A stretch of DNA of 64,000 nt from Mogibacterium timidum ATCC 33093. Lineage in GTDB: Bacteria; Bacillota; Clostridia; Peptostreptococcales; Anaerovoracaceae. The notes beneath the pieces are model-generated. The model was not told the origin of the DNA, ran no database searches, and saw only the letters and a list, made by a program, of their open reading frames with translations. Position numbers and translations under genes: made by a program. Location: the NCBI RefSeq assembly GCF_000525775.1, contig NZ_JALU01000021.1, forward strand, positions 17,818 to 81,817, read 5' to 3'. This document shows, in pieces, positions 53,859 through 63,500 of the stretch; positions within the stretch are counted from its first letter, which is position 1, and the number at the start of each line of letters is the position of its first letter.

Positions 53859-54673
53859 TCAGTTGAATCGTTTGTAGTACTTCCCGTTAAAACGCTTCTG
53901 CATGTTGATCGGCGGTTTACGATTGACATTGGTTTCTACGATGAACCCGAAGTTCTTATAGATATCTTTGTAAAGGGCTTCTTGGTCTATGGTGTTGATG
54001 TCTATTTCCTCTAAACCTGTTGATCCGTCATAGGCAAGGGTTAGATTAAATACTTCATTGAAATGATAATCTCTATCCATGATGTCAGAATAAATGTAGC
54101 GACTTTTTTTCTCTGCAGTATTGTAATTTATGATAACTCGTTCACTATCTGTAAATTTACATTAAAAACTTTTCTTTTCCCGTAAATACATATAGAAGGT
54201 ATAATTGAAGCCCGACAAGAATCCCGCTCCAAGGTATCCGCCTCTTGGTAGATCCCGTGAACCGTTTAACCCTACCATTCCCGGCGTAGTATCATAGATA
54301 ATACCGTCTTGTTTTGCTAAATTAGACGACTCCGGAATTAATTCCACGAGATTGGCGAGGTCGGTTGCTACACCTTGTGCGGTATCTATGTCAGAAGATA
54401 TGAAGCTGAGCACTACGGATTGCTCATTCGTAGTGCCGTGTTCCACTATTCTGTAGTTTATAGAAATATTGTTAGCGTTATTATACAGAACCGATATAGA
54501 GTTGCCGATGGCATTAGGGAAGAACTGCTCTCCTGAGAATCCGATATCTCTAATACTCCCGTCCCTGTGCTGATATCTCCGATGTCCGCATAGTCCGCAG
54601 CCATTGCAATTGGACTTAGATTGAATAGAATAATACAAATTAAAATCAGTATAGAAGAACTTCTTTTTATCAT
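53859..54673 (-). pseudogene. Decayed secreted-protein gene (one frameshift, one in-frame stop)
   Basis: The gene starts at 54673 with a clear signal peptide (MIKRSSSILILICIILFNLS, then AMAADYADIGD). The reading path shifts near 54570 into a second frame (GSIRDIGFSGEQFFPNAIG, then NSISVLYNNANNISINYRIV and LSGFNYTFYMYLREKKSF). That frame meets TAA at 54164-54162 but stays open beyond it: CKFTDSERVIINYNTAEKKS and MDRDYHFNEVFNLTLAYDG, up to the stop at 53859. Joined, they give one secreted protein of about 270 residues. I recognise no family. Two lesions argue for a true pseudogene rather than a read error. Confidence 0.6.
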
Positions 54674-55093
54674 TACACACAGCTCCTAACGTAAACCACA
54701 CTCTAATATATTTACGTTAACACTTATAGCACTAAATTGATCAATATTCAATATATTATCCGCATGCTCCTAAATCTTTTTATTTACAGCTTTGCTATTG
54801 ACACGCATCTCTGACGTCTCTGACGTCAATCTCACCGGGGCGTTCGAGGACTTCCGGCTTGAATGAGTTGCCATATTATATAAGATAAGCCTCAACAATC
54901 CTTTCATCGATGTACTGTCATTAGAATTTAATGGGGCTGCGGGAACTGCTTAAATGTTGCATCCCCAAACTGTTGACATTTACAAAATTGACTATTTTTA
55001 CCAAATTATATATTCAAGCAATGGTTAGAGTTGTATAATAGATCTATCACTGATTTAACCCGTGCGAGAGCACGGAAGAAATGGAGGAACATT
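54674..55093. other. Intergenic region before pepQ
   Basis: 420 bases, mostly AT-rich, no gene seen. It holds the divergent starts of the decayed secreted-protein gene and pepQ. TATAAT at 55034-55039 is a likely -10 for pepQ. Hairpin CCGTGC-GAGA-GCACGG (55060-55075) sits in the leader just before RBS GGAGG, where it may stabilise the mRNA. Confidence 0.5.
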
Positions 55094-56188
55094 ATGCTAG
55101 ATAATTCTAAACTGGAAAGAATTGTTGCTAAGATGAAAGAGCAGGATATGCCTCAGATGATTATTTCCGATCCTGTAAGCATCTTCTATCTGCTCGGCAA
55201 GTGGATTATTCCGGGTGAGAGAATGCTCGCTCTATACGTCAACGTAAACGGCGATAATCACCTTGTACTTAACAAGCTATTCCCACAGACTGAGGACCTC
55301 GGTGTGCCTCTAACTTACTACGATGACATTGAGGATGCTGTTGAGATTCTTGCAAAGTTCGTCGAGAAGGACAAGAGGGTAGGTGTCGACAAGAACTGGC
55401 CGGCCAGATTCCTGCTCAGACTGCAGGAGCTCGGCGCCGGAAGCGCATTCACAAACGGTTCTGTAATCGTTGACAAGGTCAGACAGATCAAGGATGCCGG
55501 CGAGTACAAGACTATGAAGGAATCAGCTCTTAAGATCGATCAGGTTATGGACGAGCTAATCCCGTGGGTTGTCAAGGGGTTAACCGAGAAGGAGCTCAAT
55601 GCTAAGTGCGTAGAGCTGTGCAAGAAGGTTGGATTCCAGGGGCTTTCGTTCGATCCTATCACGGCTTATGGTAAGGGAGGAGCAGATCCGCACCACATCA
55701 CAGATGACAGCAAGGGTAAGTTTGGAGATTCCGTAGTACTCGATATCGGCGGTATGTGGAACAACTACGCATCCGATATTACCAGAACAGTGTTCATCGG
55801 CGAGATTAGTGACAGACAGAGAGAGATCTACAACATCGTTCTCGAGGCTAACAAGAGAGGTATCGCTGCTGCTAAGCCGGGCAACAAGATGAGCGACGTT
55901 GATAAGGCTGCCAGAGACTATATCACAGAGAAGGGCTTCGGCGAGTACTTCACACACAGAACCGGTCACTCCATCGGACTTGAGGACCACGAGGTAGGCG
56001 ACGTGTCTCTTGCAAATGACGAGATTATCCAGCCGGGACAGTGCTTCTCCGTAGAGCCGGGAATCTATCTGTATGACGAGGGAATCGGGGTTCGTATTGA
56101 GGACATCCTGTACATCACAGAGGACGGCTGTGATGTTCTTAACGAATATCCAAAGGAAGAGCCAATCGTTGTTCCTGTGGAGAAATAA
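55094..56188 (+). CDS. M24 family Xaa-Pro peptidase
   Basis: 364 residues. An N-terminal creatinase-like domain (about 1-130) precedes the pita-bread catalytic domain. The metal ligands are visible: Asp in VLDIGG, Asp in YASDITRTVF, His in HRTGHSIGLEDHE, Glu in SVEPGIYLYDEG and Glu in GVRIEDIL. It cleaves peptides before proline. The ATG at 55094 follows GGAGG; the frame is open upstream to 55031. With the next gene it makes a proline-peptide unit. Confidence 0.93.
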   Translation: MLDNSKLERIVAKMKEQDMPQMIISDPVSIFYLLGKWIIPGERMLALYVNVNGDNHLVLNKLFPQTEDLGVPLTYYDDIEDAVEILAKFVEKDKRVGVDKNWPARFLLRLQELGAGSAFTNGSVIVDKVRQIKDAGEYKTMKESALKIDQVMDELIPWVVKGLTEKELNAKCVELCKKVGFQGLSFDPITAYGKGGADPHHITDDSKGKFGDSVVLDIGGMWNNYASDITRTVFIGEISDRQREIYNIVLEANKRGIAAAKPGNKMSDVDKAARDYITEKGFGEYFTHRTGHSIGLEDHEVGDVSLANDEIIQPGQCFSVEPGIYLYDEGIGVRIEDILYITEDGCDVLNEYPKEEPIVVPVEK

Positions 56189-56215
56189 ATATATTATTAA
56201 GGAGAATTTAGTTCA

Positions 56216-57109
56216 ATGGCTAAAGTTACAGAAGGTTATATGCCTTTTCTCGATTACAGGACTTACTACAGAATCGTAGGCGAGAAGAAGGATAACGGCA
56301 AGGCTCCACTGATCTGTCTGCATGGTGGTCCGGGCTCGACACACAACTACTATGAAGTCCTCGACAACGTAGCAGATGATGACGAGCGCCAGATCATCAT
56401 GTACGACCAGCTGGGGTGTGGGAACTCGTACTTGGACGGACATCCCGAGCTGTGGACTCAGGATACCTGGCTGGACGAGCTCGAAGCTTTAAGAGAGCAT
56501 CTCGGTCTGGACGAATGCCACATCATCGGACAGTCATGGGGCGGTATGATGCAGATTGCATACGCAATTGAGAGAGCGCCTAAAGGTGTTAAGTCATTCG
56601 TTATTTCCAGCGGGCACCCATCGAGCAGCCTCTGGGAGAAGGAAGGTCTCAGACGTATCAAGATGATGCCTCAGGACATGCAGGATGCAATCAATCATGC
56701 CCTGGAGACAGGAGATTTCACAGGCGAAGCATACGACAGGGCTGTAGCCGAGTATATGCACAGGTACTGCGACTACTGGATCGGTGCGGATGCTCCGGAG
56801 TGCTGCACACGCCCTAAGAAGACAGGCGGCGAGGCTTACCTATATGGGTGGGGGCCTAACGAGTTCGCACCTACAGGCTCGCTCAGAGACTTCGAGTATG
56901 TGGACAGATTAGGCGAGATTAAGATTCCGTCGCTCGTTTGCAGCGGAATCTCCGACCTGTGCTCACCTCTCGTAGCGAAGACAATCGCAGACGGAATACC
57001 GGTTTCCAAGTGGATTCTCTGGGAGAACTCAAGACACACATGCTTCGTAGACAGACACGATGATTACTGCAGGGTGCTCATCGAGTGGCTTAACGAGCAC
57101 GACAAGTAG
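56216..57109 (+). CDS. pip: Proline iminopeptidase-family alpha/beta hydrolase
   Basis: 297-residue S33 peptidase that removes N-terminal proline. HGGPGSTHNYY forms the oxyanion hole, GQSWGGMMQIAYAI the nucleophile elbow (about residue 106), then SGISDLCSP and SRHTCFVDR hold the acid and His. The start follows AAGGAG. It lies 27 bases after the Xaa-Pro peptidase, so both probably act together in peptide catabolism. Hairpin repeat B follows it. Confidence 0.93.
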   Translation: MAKVTEGYMPFLDYRTYYRIVGEKKDNGKAPLICLHGGPGSTHNYYEVLDNVADDDERQIIMYDQLGCGNSYLDGHPELWTQDTWLDELEALREHLGLDECHIIGQSWGGMMQIAYAIERAPKGVKSFVISSGHPSSSLWEKEGLRRIKMMPQDMQDAINHALETGDFTGEAYDRAVAEYMHRYCDYWIGADAPECCTRPKKTGGEAYLYGWGPNEFAPTGSLRDFEYVDRLGEIKIPSLVCSGISDLCSPLVAKTIADGIPVSKWILWENSRHTCFVDRHDDYCRVLIEWLNEHDK

Positions 57110-57215
57110 ACAACCCTTATGTGTGATAGAGGCTAATTATGATTAGTGGTTAGTGATTAAAAGCGCTTAGTTATTAAAAGAGTTATAGAGTTACAGGACA
57201 AAATATGTTGGCAAA

Positions 57216-57255
57216 AGCCGCTGCAGCCATTGAGATTTCAATGACTGCAGCGGCT
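57216..57255. repeat. Duplicated hairpin repeat, copy B
   Basis: AGCCGCTGCAG pairs with CTGCAGCGGCT, with an inner CATTGA-GAT-TTCAATG stem. It continues with AGAAGGCTAATTACAGAAAA at 57291-57310, only 36 bases later (106 in copy A). Lies about 110 bases after pip. The rest of 57110-57399 shows no gene. Confidence 0.7.
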
Positions 57256-57399
57256 GTGCCTTTTAAAGGGATACATTCACTACCTACCGCAGAAGGCTAA
57301 TTACAGAAAAAGTCTCTCCCCCAGCTCGGAAAAGGTTCACATGCGTAGCTTATATGGTTATTTAGATAGAGTTTATATAATAAACAGCTTCTGTTACTG

Positions 57400-58215
57400 C
57401 TATTTCTTTCCAAACAGCTTGGATAGCAGACCCCTCTTCTTATCTGGCTTATCAGCCTCTGTAGCTGGGATATCATAATTGGACTTCTGATACACTACGT
57501 TTTCAGCTATTTCATCGTCAGTCATTCCAGTTGTTTCCCGAACTTGTGCCAAAGCCACATCGCGGTAAATGAGGGCGCCGCGTGGATCGCAGAAGCGTAT
57601 ATCCGAATAGCATGTTGATTTATTTAGATCAAAAGGCTGAACTTCCATTACCTCAGTTGCTTCAATAAGTCCACTATCTGTATTTGCAGCATCTTGAAGG
57701 GCAAATCGGAAAACGCCCAAGTTATCCGCACCAAATAGTTCAACGAGAATCTTGTGAACTTCTTCATTATTGTCCAGATCATTTAACAGCTCTTTAACGT
57801 GCTCCGAATCGATGAAAATGCCTGTCGAATAATTTTCCTCGATCAAATCGTTACCAGGTGCAGGAATCCATGAAGGCAGGACCTCCGACCAAGGTGTGCG
57901 GTATCTGTCCATTTCAGAATACCTTTCAATCACAAACGAAAATGCTGCGCCACGAACATACTGATAGTCGCGGAAAAAGCCTCCGATTATGGGAAGTCCG
58001 TATAACAAACCTTTCTCAGAGCGGTCTTCTGCATCAAGCGTCGCAAAGTATTTCATATGATCCAGGTACTTCTCGTGAAAAAATTCTTCACCTTGCGATT
58101 CGACAAAAGCATTTAGCACGCTCTCATCTCCATCTCTAAGAGCCTTTAATGGTGCAAAATACCATTCCTCCATCTGTGATTTGCTTATTGGATGATAGCT
58201 GATATCAAAACCCAT
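57400..58215 (-). CDS. Hypothetical protein
   Basis: 271 residues, soluble, acidic, no signal peptide. MGFDISYHPISKSQMEEWYF at the start and a central FIDSEHVKELLNDLDNN; the C-terminus is Lys-rich (DKKRGLLSKLFGKK). I do not recognise the family, though the 'GFDISYHPI' start recurs in uncharacterised Firmicute proteins. RBS AAGGAGGAG precedes it. The lipoprotein gene lies upstream by 32 bases, probably co-transcribed. Confidence 0.7.
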   Translation of the reverse strand: MGFDISYHPISKSQMEEWYFAPLKALRDGDESVLNAFVESQGEEFFHEKYLDHMKYFATLDAEDRSEKGLLYGLPIIGGFFRDYQYVRGAAFSFVIERYSEMDRYRTPWSEVLPSWIPAPGNDLIEENYSTGIFIDSEHVKELLNDLDNNEEVHKILVELFGADNLGVFRFALQDAANTDSGLIEATEVMEVQPFDLNKSTCYSDIRFCDPRGALIYRDVALAQVRETTGMTDDEIAENVVYQKSNYDIPATEADKPDKKRGLLSKLFGKK

Positions 58216-58247
58216 ATATACTCCTCCTTAAATAATTATTAGCCTAA

Positions 58248-59291
58248 TTAAAATTGTACCGATATCTCCATGCAGATAGGTGGCTTCACTTTATGTTGAT
58301 TCTTTGGATAATCCGAGTAATTGATCATCGGATACTGATTTAGATAAACTCTAAGAGCCTTGCGGATAGCTTGCATGTTAGAAATAACTCCGGACTCATC
58401 ACCCCATTTTAAATAGCGCTTAAGACGCACTCCGTTATAGAGCTCGCCATCAAGGTTGTCTTGAGCAGATATTTCCAGATAACTTGAGGAATCATAATCA
58501 TCTTTTGGGAAATTGAACACCAGATTGGCAAGCATGTCACTGTACAAGGTGTCTGTTAACTTACCTCTCTTACTTGCATTTGTATTCGCTGCCAGGTAGA
58601 AAGGCATATCCGGATATTCATTCAAAGTTACTTCGACTTCACCCTCATGTGAAACCTCATCTGACGGTACTTTCCTAAACGTATATGTTCCGCTTCCGTA
58701 TTTCGAATCCAGATACGAAGTGATTTTCGTCCTACTAAGATTATCGCGCATTACCGTTTTTTTATATTTACGATCGGTAGATACACGTATTGGCATCTCA
58801 TCGAAATACATCATCACATATTCGTCTCTGACAACGGCTCCGTAATTGTTATTCATATATTCGCACATCGCCTCGAGCTTCGTGCACATAGTTTCAACAT
58901 CTGCATCGCTTTTTGCATTATAGCTAATCTTAATTATTCCATCTGAAAATTGGAGTTTCTTCCTCTCTTTTGAGCTGAAAAACTTGGGGACTACAATTCT
59001 GCCAACCTGTTTCATTCTGTCCTCGGTATATGTGTATGCGGGAACCGGAATTACACCGCCATGACCGATTTTCTGCTTAATAGTATACTTGATGTCGGGG
59101 TAATCCGTTGGCGAAATCTGCCAAGTCTTTTTATCTACTTGCCTAATCTTTGCCCTGCCTTCACCATAACGCTTATAGACCAGCTCTGTAATTCTCTCCG
59201 TAGTTAAAGGCTCTCCATCAGGCAAAATACATCCGGAACAAAATACCATGATTAATGCTATTATCAGTCCTAATATGTATATTTTTTTCAT
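58248..59291 (-). CDS. Hypothetical lipoprotein
   Basis: 347 residues. A lipoprotein signal (about 1-21, ending CSGC) anchors it to the outer membrane leaflet of the cell membrane. The body shows a twofold pattern: a helix with TERITELVYKRYGEG and again LSRTKITSYLDSKYGSG, each followed by a strand with TYPDIKY/EYPDMPF-like text, so it may be an internal duplication. No family recognised. Confidence 0.75.
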   Translation of the reverse strand: MKKIYILGLIIALIMVFCSGCILPDGEPLTTERITELVYKRYGEGRAKIRQVDKKTWQISPTDYPDIKYTIKQKIGHGGVIPVPAYTYTEDRMKQVGRIVVPKFFSSKERKKLQFSDGIIKISYNAKSDADVETMCTKLEAMCEYMNNNYGAVVRDEYVMMYFDEMPIRVSTDRKYKKTVMRDNLSRTKITSYLDSKYGSGTYTFRKVPSDEVSHEGEVEVTLNEYPDMPFYLAANTNASKRGKLTDTLYSDMLANLVFNFPKDDYDSSSYLEISAQDNLDGELYNGVRLKRYLKWGDESGVISNMQAIRKALRVYLNQYPMINYSDYPKNQHKVKPPICMEISVQF

Positions 59292-59589
59292 ATACTACTC
59301 TCCATCGCAAAATCGGTAGTGTCTAACGACACCTATGAAAAATATTGTCTAACGCTTGTGTTTTCAGGAGGTTGCGCACAGTTTGCATTAAAAATGAGCA
59401 ATACACCCTTTTCCCTGTATAATGGTAACGACCAAATCACCCCGTAACAGAAAGGATTTAAAGGATTTGTTGATCATGGCCATTATACAATTACTTATCG
59501 ATGAAATCTATTATCTTACACATACTTCATCAGCCATATTCTGTAATTATTTAAGCAGGCTGGCAATCGTCTGGGGATACTACCATAAT
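59292..59589. other. Intergenic region between lipoprotein and AraC remnant
   Basis: About 300 bases. TGTCTAACG occurs twice (59320-59328 and 59346-59354). A plus-strand frame at 59422 reads MVTTKSPRNRKDLKDLLIMA before running antisense to the AraC remnant; the opening could be the start of a lost gene, but I cannot support a call. Confidence 0.35.
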
Positions 59590-59912
59590 CTATGTGCTAG
59601 TCCTATATTCGCTTGGTATCTTTTTATATTGTTTCTTAAAGGCTACAGAAAGCTTGCTTGTATTGGCATATCCGAGCTTTTCCGCAATTTCGGCAATGGA
59701 TAAACTATTGCCGGATAGCAAGACAAGTGAATGTTCTAATAGGTGTTTTCGTAATTATGTTGCTGTTTTAAGCAGTGTCTTTGAGATATTAACGACAAAA
59801 TTTCAAGAGTCTTACTTTCATAGTATACCGCCGATGTAATTCCCTCTATCATTTTCTCGCGTATCTGCATGAAAATTCCGGTTATTTCAGGAGTATTATA
59901 ATCTTTATACAT
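59590..59912 (-). pseudogene. AraC-family regulator remnant
   Basis: The first frame from ATG 59912 reads MYKDYNTPEITGIFMQIREK and MIEGITSAVYYESKTLEIL, the usual pre-HTH segment of AraC regulators. A second frame ends with LVLLSGNSLSIAEIAEKLGY, ANTSKLSVAFKKQYKKIPSE and YR, the second HTH and tail. The first HTH of the DNA-binding domain (about 60 residues) is missing between them and the frame shifts, so an internal deletion destroyed the gene. Confidence 0.65.
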
Positions 59913-60035
59913 CCGTTACACCACCTGATTTAGTTAACAATCATATTAGAGTTTTTACCTATATTCATAATGTCCGGAGACATCGACAACGTATACTCTC
60001 TCGGGTACCCACCCGAGCGGAAGATGCTCTCCTTT

Positions 60036-60458
60036 TCACTCGAAGCTTGGATTGGTTTTACGCTTTTCCGCTATGTATGCATTTCTGTGAGCTTGTTGAG
60101 CGGCCATACTGCTGAATTTCTGACCGCATCGGCATTTAAGTACCTTTCTTTCCTCGTAATGTCCCTGCTCGGGAACCCATACCTTTTGCTTCGCTTGAGT
60201 CTGAGCGCTGCCCGATGACGAAGCGGAACTGCCGCTTGAGCTTCCGCTCTTTTTGTCTTTTGTCTTATCCTTGCTCTTATCTGTAGCCTTATCCTTATCC
60301 TTGTTATCCTTTGTGTCAGACGAAGAAGAGGCTTCCGAATCACTATCTGAATCAGAACTGCTTGCAGAGCCGGACTCTGTCTGCTTATCGTTTTTGTCCT
60401 TGGCCTTAGCTTTATCCGCGTTCTTAATTGCTTTGCTGCTGCAGCCGATTAAAGAAAC
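60036..60458 (-). pseudogene. 5'-truncated lipoprotein with Ser/Lys/Asp-rich linker
   Basis: From the lipobox (SLIGC, cysteine codon at 60443-60441) the frame runs open to TGA at 60036. A long low-complexity linker rich in Ser, Asp and Lys is followed by a compact C-terminus with VWVPEQGHYEERKVLKCRCG and QKFSSMAAQQAHRNAYIA. The CRCG plus a later His could bind metal. Codons for the signal peptide before the lipobox are missing; the sequence switches at about 60458 into LRR coding on the other strand. Not functional as it stands. Confidence 0.6.
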
Positions 60459-60515
60459 GTCGTTACCGGTCTATCCGAATCCGGAAAAGCCAAGCTCAAG
60501 AAGAACGATACCCTC

Positions 60516-63500
60516 GTGATTCCTGAAAGCAGTAATAGCGGTGTCAATATAACGGCTGTCGGAGATGGAGCTAATAATGTGCTGGCAAAGGAAGGTCAGG
60601 TTGGAACATTTGGATTTGTTGAATCCGGCAAGATATACGTTCCTAAAACCGTCAAGCTTCCATCTTCTATCAGGCAGATTGGAAACAATGCTTTTGCGGG
60701 AACTATCGATAATACAGCCAAGAAGATTTATGGTGTTACAAACATTAATCTGCCGGACGGTCTCGAGGCGATCGGTCAATCCGCATTCCAGAATGCGAGA
60801 CTTACATCCATCATTCTTCCAAATTCCGTAACGAAGCTCGGAATTTCTGCGTTTGGCGGAACCGATTTGGTAGAGAAGATAGTTCTCTCCAAGTCGCTTA
60901 AAGAGATCCCGGATGTAGCATTCGGCAGGACGAATGACACAATAGGCATCGCCGATAAGGTGGCAGTTACTGACATCGTAATCCTTGAGGGGGTTACAGA
61001 TATAGGCAGAAGAGCATTCGTTGGATGCAAGGCCAAGACAGTTAGTCTCCCGGACAGCTTGACCAAGATTGGCGATAATGCATTCATGAACAATCAATTT
61101 GAGGAGGTCACTATCCCCGGAAGTGTTACAAATATCGGAAAGGCATCATTCGAGAAGACTGCAGAGGCAATACCTGCGACACTTAAGTCGCTTAAGCTTA
61201 AGGAGGGGTTCAACGGCAAGATCGGCTCCAATGCATTTTTGAATCAGCTTCTGACCTCAGTTGAACTTCCTAAGTCATTCAATACGCTGAGCGGTATAGA
61301 TAAGCGAGCATTTAGAGATAACCCCGTTAAGCCGACGCTGTTGACTGAAAATAAAGAATTGGAAGACGCCTATAACAATATGTCCAACAAGAATGAACTC
61401 ACATACGTTGTTAAGTATGACAAGTTAGTGGGAACAGGCTGGGCAAGTGATGATTTTACTTACAGCGCGGATGGCTCAACCATCACCGGATTGTCGAGCA
61501 GCGGTACCGCCAAGAGAAATGGCGGAAATCATAAGCTGGTGCTTCCGGATGAATCGCCTGCAGGTGCAGCTATAACGGCAATCGCTGACGGCGCATTCGC
61601 TATTCCGGAGTCGGAAGTAATCGTTGGTAAGTATGATTTCACTTCCGAGAACGGCTTCGAAACGGTTAAGCTGCCTGCCAAGCTGAAGTCAATTGGAGCT
61701 AGAGCATTTGAGTATAATATGCTTAAGGAGCTTGACCTCAAGTCAGAGCCGGAGATGACCAAGATTGGAACCAGCGCATTTCATGGTAACCGCATAATGA
61801 GACTGCACATCCCGGATTCAGTAAATGATTTGGGCGAAGGGGCTTTCTCTGCAAATTCAATTATTGAGCTCAAGATGTCCAAGAACGTTAAAAAGATTCC
61901 ACAGGCTGCATTCTCCATGAACATCCGTCTGCGTGAGATTGAGATTCCGGATACGGTAACTGAGATCGGTCAGATGGCGTTTGCAGGGGCAAGGCTTGAG
62001 TCGCTCAAGATTCCTGCATCTGTAACCAAGATAGGAGAGAAGGCGTTCCACCTGCATCACCTCACAGAGCTTACGATACCCGGAACAGTGAAGGAGATCG
62101 GAGACTCTGCATTTGAAGGAACCTATAAGGCGCTCACCCTCACCGATCTCAAGATTGAAGAGGGTGTGGAGCATATCGGAAAGTATGCGTTCAAGGAGGG
62201 ACTCCTTACAAGTGTAGATCTGCCGAAGTCTCTCAAGACTCTTGGCAGTGAACCGTTCCTTAACAACACGGGGACCGACACAAATCATGTAGTAATCCTG
62301 AGGACCGAGAACCCGGATCATTTGGCTTTCAACAACGGTGCTGCAACACACAAGGTTATCATGACCAAGGCGATGATAACGTTCGATGCAAACGGCGGAA
62401 CGATCGAAAAGGGATATGCTGTTCTCAATGCCGACGGCAAGGTTGATGCCCTTCCAAACCCAACTGCACCTGATGCACTTCACGACTTTGAGGGATGGTT
62501 CACAGAGCGCGAAGGCGGCAGAAAGGTTTCGGCTGCGGAGAAGTTTGCAGATGGAAACAAGCTGTATGCACATTGGAAGCTCAACACTTCATGGAATGAA
62601 GCTGACTTCACCACGGATGGTGATACTGTCACCGGGTTGACGGAAGCAGGCAAGGCTAAGTTAGCTGTAAATCCGGATCTCAAGATTCCGGCAGTAATCG
62701 GCGGTAGAGCTATCAGGAAGATAGGAGCCGGTGCATTCTCACCGTCCAAGACCGGTAACAAGACAATCAATACCATTGCAATTTCAATGGGTATAGAGGA
62801 AATCGGACAGGCAGCGTTTTCAGGCGCCAACCTCAAGATGCTGGAAGTTCCAAGCTCCGTAAAGATAATCGGCAGAATGGCATTTAACGGTGCACCTCTC
62901 GAGCAGGTGAAGTTCTCTGAAGGCCTCAAGAGCATTGGAGATTCAGCATTTGAAGGCCATAAGCTGACCGAGGTCAAGCTGCCTGACAGCCTCAAGACTA
63001 TAGGCCGGTCGGCGTTTAAGACCAGGTCGGCAGAAAATGCGAGTATCACGGATGTTAAGTTTGGCAAGTCGCTGGAGTCTATAGGCAGAGAGGCTTTTGT
63101 AAACCAGAAGATCAAGGAGATTCAGATACCTGAGTCACTTAAGCATATACGCCGTGAAGTTGATCGGATATTTCTGGAAAACAAAGCCCGATATGGATAT
63201 CGTAGGATACATGCAGAACTAAAAAAGATAGGGATAAAGGTATCGGAGAAAGTCGTCCGCAGAGTGATGAAGGAAGATGGTCTTGAAGTAAAAATCCGAA
63301 AAACGAAGAAATACAGTTCGTATAAGGGGGAAATCAGTCCCGCTGTTCCAAACGAAGTACAGAGGAACTTTCATAGCGAGAAACCAAATGAACTTCTTTT
63401 GTCGGATATTAGCGAGTTTGCCATTCCGTCAGGCAAGGTATATCTGTCTCCGACAGTAGATTGCTTTGATGGAATGCTTGTCAAGTGGCGAATAAGCGAA

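Noticed and set aside
59422..59703. 93-residue plus-strand frame
   Set aside because: Most of it is the exact antisense of the AraC-type remnant; only the first ~20 codons could be something else.
60253..60519. Ser/Leu-rich plus-strand frame of 88 residues
   Set aside because: It is the antisense of the lipoprotein's low-complexity Ser/Asp/Lys linker.
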